NCBI GenBank assembly: GCA_949451265.1
Contig: CASTQR010000077.1
Coordinates: forward strand, 1-7,409
From: an uncultured Eubacteriales bacterium
GTDB taxonomy: Bacteria > Bacillota_A > Clostridia > Oscillospirales > Oscillospiraceae
Direction of reading: 5' to 3'
Length of the DNA: 7,409 bases
Part shown: one piece after another, positions 5,892 through 7,409 of the stretch
Layout of the letters: the number at the start of each line of letters is the position of its first letter
Numbering within the stretch: position 1 is the first letter of the stretch
Notes under the pieces: generated by a model
Told to the model about the DNA's origin: nothing
Databases searched by the model: none
What the model saw: the letters and a program-made list of their open reading frames with translations, nothing else
Made by a program: the position numbers and the translations under genes

Positions 5892-6554
5892 ATGCAGTAT
5901 GCCATCGCCTTTTTGGAGGGGATTATCACCTTTATCTCCCCCTGCCTGCTGCCCATGCTGCCCATCTACGTGTCCTACTTCGCCGGGGGAGGGGAGCGCT
6001 CCACGGGTAAAACCCTGAAAATTGCCGCCGGGTTCGTGCTGGGCTTCACGGTGGTGTTTACCGCCCTGGGGGCCCTGGCGGGGACGGCGGGGGGCTTCCT
6101 CCGGGAGTACCGGACGGCGGTAAACCTGATCTCCGGGCTGGTGGTGATCCTGTTCGGGCTGAACTTCCTGGGGGTGTTCCGGCCGAACCTGTTCCGGGGG
6201 GCCGGGGCCTCCATGGATACGAGGGAGCTGGGCTTTTTCTCCGCCGCCCTGTTCGGGGTGGTGTTCTCCCTGGGCTGGACGCCCTGCGTGGGTGCGTTCC
6301 TGGGCTCGGCGCTGATGCTGGCCTCCCAGCAGGGCAGCGCGCTGACGGGTACGCTGATGCTGCTGGCCTACTCCCTGGGGCTGGGGGTGCCCTTCCTCCT
6401 CAGCGCGGTGCTGATCGACAGGCTGAAGTCCGCCTTCGACTGGATCAAGCGCAATTACCGGGTAATCAATATGGTGTGCGGCGCGTTTCTGATTGCGGTG
6501 GGCGTGCTGATGGCCACCGGCCTGCTGGAGCGGCTGCTGGGCCTGCTGAGTTAA
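5892..6554 (+). CDS. ccdA: CcdA-type transmembrane thiol-disulfide transporter (DsbD membrane-domain family)
   Basis: A 220-residue integral membrane protein with about six predicted spans (roughly 5-27, 43-66, 76-96, 115-140, 150-170 and 190-212). CcdA proteins carry reducing equivalents from cytoplasmic thioredoxin across the membrane to extracytoplasmic thioredoxin-like proteins, for example in cytochrome c maturation and sporulation in Bacillus. The two conserved cysteines are present and set beside prolines: Cys18 in SPCLLP and Cys132 in TPCVGA. Length is normal for the short CcdA form that lacks the fused alpha and gamma domains of DsbD. The start has a strong GGGGAGGAGGG at 5873-5883, eight bases upstream. 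It lies 30 bases after trxB and 15 bases before the TlpA-like gene, so all three should share one transcript. No cytochrome c biogenesis gene is nearby, so its target is not known. Confidence 0.95.
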   Translation: MQYAIAFLEGIITFISPCLLPMLPIYVSYFAGGGERSTGKTLKIAAGFVLGFTVVFTALGALAGTAGGFLREYRTAVNLISGLVVILFGLNFLGVFRPNLFRGAGASMDTRELGFFSAALFGVVFSLGWTPCVGAFLGSALMLASQQGSALTGTLMLLAYSLGLGVPFLLSAVLIDRLKSAFDWIKRNYRVINMVCGAFLIAVGVLMATGLLERLLGLLS

Positions 6555-6569
6555 GGGGGGGAGAATGGG

Positions 6570-7181
6570 ATGAATCAGAAAAAATCGCTGCTGATCCTGG
6601 CGCTGGCGCTGGTGGTACTGGTGGGCGGGGCGTGGTTCCTCTACGGGCGGCTGGCCCAGGGGGCGGAGCACGACCAGCTGGCCGTCCAGACCACCCCGCC
6701 GCCGGAGGGGACGGCGCCCCAGACCGCCGGCCCCGCCGGGGAGGGCACCCAGCCGCCCCAGCCGGATCTGGCCCCGGACTTCACGGTGTATGACGGGGAG
6801 GGCCGGGAAATTAAGCTGTCCGATTTCCGGGGGAAGCCGGTGGTCATCAACTTCTGGGCCAGCTGGTGCGGCCCCTGCCGGAGCGAGCTGCCGGACTTTG
6901 ACGCCGCTTTCCGGGAGCTGGGCGGGGAGATCCACTTCCTCATGGTGAACATGACAGGGGGCCGGGAGACCCAGGAGAGCGCCCAGGCGCTGATCCGGGC
7001 GGAGGGCTATTCCTTTCCGGCGTACTACGATCTGAAGCAGGACGCGGCCTATACCTACGGCGTGTACTCCCTGCCCACCACACTGTTTCTGGACAGTGAG
7101 GGCCGGGGGATTGCCCAGGCCACCGGGGCCATCGACCGGGCCACCCTCCAGCGGGGGATCGATATGATCCTGCCGGGATAA
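6570..7181 (+). CDS. Membrane-anchored TlpA/ResA-like thioredoxin-fold protein
   Basis: A 203-residue extracytoplasmic thiol-disulfide oxidoreductase. After Lys4-Lys5, a hydrophobic stretch at about 6-26 acts as an uncleaved anchor or signal; there is no lipobox cysteine. A Pro/Gly/Thr-rich linker (about 40-67) leads to the AhpC/TSA-Redoxin-type thioredoxin domain, which begins at APDF. The active site is WCGPC with Cys100 and Cys103 after NFWASW, and the cis-proline is Pro169 in SLPTT. This matches the TlpA/ResA class that reduces disulfides in exported proteins or apocytochrome c using electrons from CcdA. The start is ATG 6570 with a GGGGGGGAG ribosome site just after the ccdA stop; an ATG at 6565 is out of frame. 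Last gene of the operon; no clear terminator follows before the tRNA promoter. Its substrate is unknown; with no cytochrome genes nearby, repair of exported thiol proteins or a reducing pathway outside the membrane is a reasonable inference. Confidence 0.94.
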   Translation: MNQKKSLLILALALVVLVGGAWFLYGRLAQGAEHDQLAVQTTPPPEGTAPQTAGPAGEGTQPPQPDLAPDFTVYDGEGREIKLSDFRGKPVVINFWASWCGPCRSELPDFDAAFRELGGEIHFLMVNMTGGRETQESAQALIRAEGYSFPAYYDLKQDAAYTYGVYSLPTTLFLDSEGRGIAQATGAIDRATLQRGIDMILPG

Positions 7182-7209
7182 TTCTTTGGGGGATTTGAAA
7201 AAATTTGAC

Positions 7210-7238
7210 TTGACAAGGGCGGGAATGGTGAGTATAAT
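7210..7238 (+). promoter_or_regulatory. Consensus sigma-A promoter of tRNA-Ser
   Basis: TTGACA at 7210-7215 and TATAAT at 7233-7238 are both perfect consensus hexamers separated by 17 bases. Transcription should start near 7245, about 20 bases before the mature tRNA 5' end. It begins only 28 bases after the end of the TlpA-like gene. Confidence 0.9.
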
Positions 7239-7265
7239 ATGACCGTTGACCTCCAACTGAGATAC

Positions 7266-7357
7266 GCAGTGGTATCGAAGTGGTCATAACGAGCACGACT
7301 GGAAATCGTGTGACGGTCAAAAGCCGTCCGAGGGTTCGAATCCCTCCCACTGCGCCA
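7266..7357 (+). tRNA. tRNA-Ser (anticodon GGA), with encoded CCA
   Basis: A complete class II cloverleaf. The acceptor stem is GCAGTGG (7266-7272) with CCACTGC (7347-7353), followed by discriminator G and CCA (7355-7357). The D stem is TCG/CGA. The anticodon stem is CACGA/TCGTG around loop CTGGAAA, with anticodon GGA at 7301-7303, reading UCC and UCU. A long variable arm with GACGG/CCGTC pairing is typical of serine tRNAs, and the T arm is GAGGG-TTCGAAT-CCCTC. All stems pair fully. The remaining 52 bases of the window show no second tRNA and no clear terminator. Confidence 0.97.
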
Positions 7358-7409
7358 AGTTAACACGATGAAAATGCTATTTCCCCCGCAAAGCCAGTGT
7401 TTTCAACGG

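Noticed and set aside
7160..7205. A possible terminator after the TlpA-like gene
   Set aside because: ATCC-TGCC-GGGAT near the stop codon forms only a four-base stem, and the following T tract is short. Too weak to call; read-through towards the tRNA is possible.
4857..7256. A 799-codon minus-strand open frame opposite trxB, ccdA and the TlpA-like gene
   Set aside because: Low-complexity His/Gln/Pro/Arg composition, no ribosome site, and it runs across the tRNA promoter. The opposite strand encodes three proteins with intact motifs.

Overview
The window is GC-rich (by eye well above 60 percent) chromosomal DNA, most likely from a butyrate-forming, strictly anaerobic Firmicute of the Oscillospiraceae type (Flavonifractor, Intestinimonas or Lawsonibacter-like). 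The evidence is a clostridial short-chain acyl-CoA dehydrogenase, an ECF vitamin-transporter S component, an oxygen-sensitive [4Fe-4S] L-cysteine desulfidase, strong AGGAGG-type ribosome binding sites and sigma-A promoters. The genus is inferred; no marker gene settles it.

Layout from left to right. (1) The N-terminal 237 residues of an acyl-CoA dehydrogenase lie on the minus strand, cut by the left edge of the window. (2) A promoter-bearing spacer of 211 bases holds a strong hairpin terminator that ends the next gene. (3) A minus-strand gene encodes a 568-residue ABC-class ATPase of the COG3044/MRB1590-like family, with its own promoter and terminator. (4) Diverging from it is a plus-strand ECF transporter S component, preceded by a good promoter and a possible 12-codon leader ORF, and closed by a strong terminator. 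(5) Converging on that terminator is a minus-strand L-cysteine desulfidase (CyuA/UPF0597 family). (6) Back-to-back with it, from a shared 147-base promoter region, a plus-strand redox operon runs trxB, ccdA and a membrane-anchored TlpA/ResA-like thioredoxin. (7) The window ends with a tRNA-Ser(GGA) gene under a perfect consensus promoter. No gene-free stretch exceeds 300 bases, and nothing recognisable lies in the last 52 bases.

How the genes fit together. The trxB-ccdA-TlpA operon reads as a complete line for sending reducing power out of the cell: NADPH to thioredoxin reductase, across the membrane through CcdA, to an extracytoplasmic CxxC thioredoxin. The divergently transcribed cysteine desulfidase breaks cysteine down to sulfide, ammonia and pyruvate, so the shared promoter region joins two parts of thiol and sulfur metabolism. 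The ATPase and the S component also share a divergent intergenic region, but no functional link between them is evident.

Most of the window is ordinary housekeeping and accessory metabolism. I see no mobile element, CRISPR array, toxin-antitoxin pair or recognisable defence system. The points most worth a second look are the uncharacterised ATPase, the closely opposed cyuA/trxB promoters, the three-gene redox export operon, and the Trp-containing leader ORF in front of the ECF gene.
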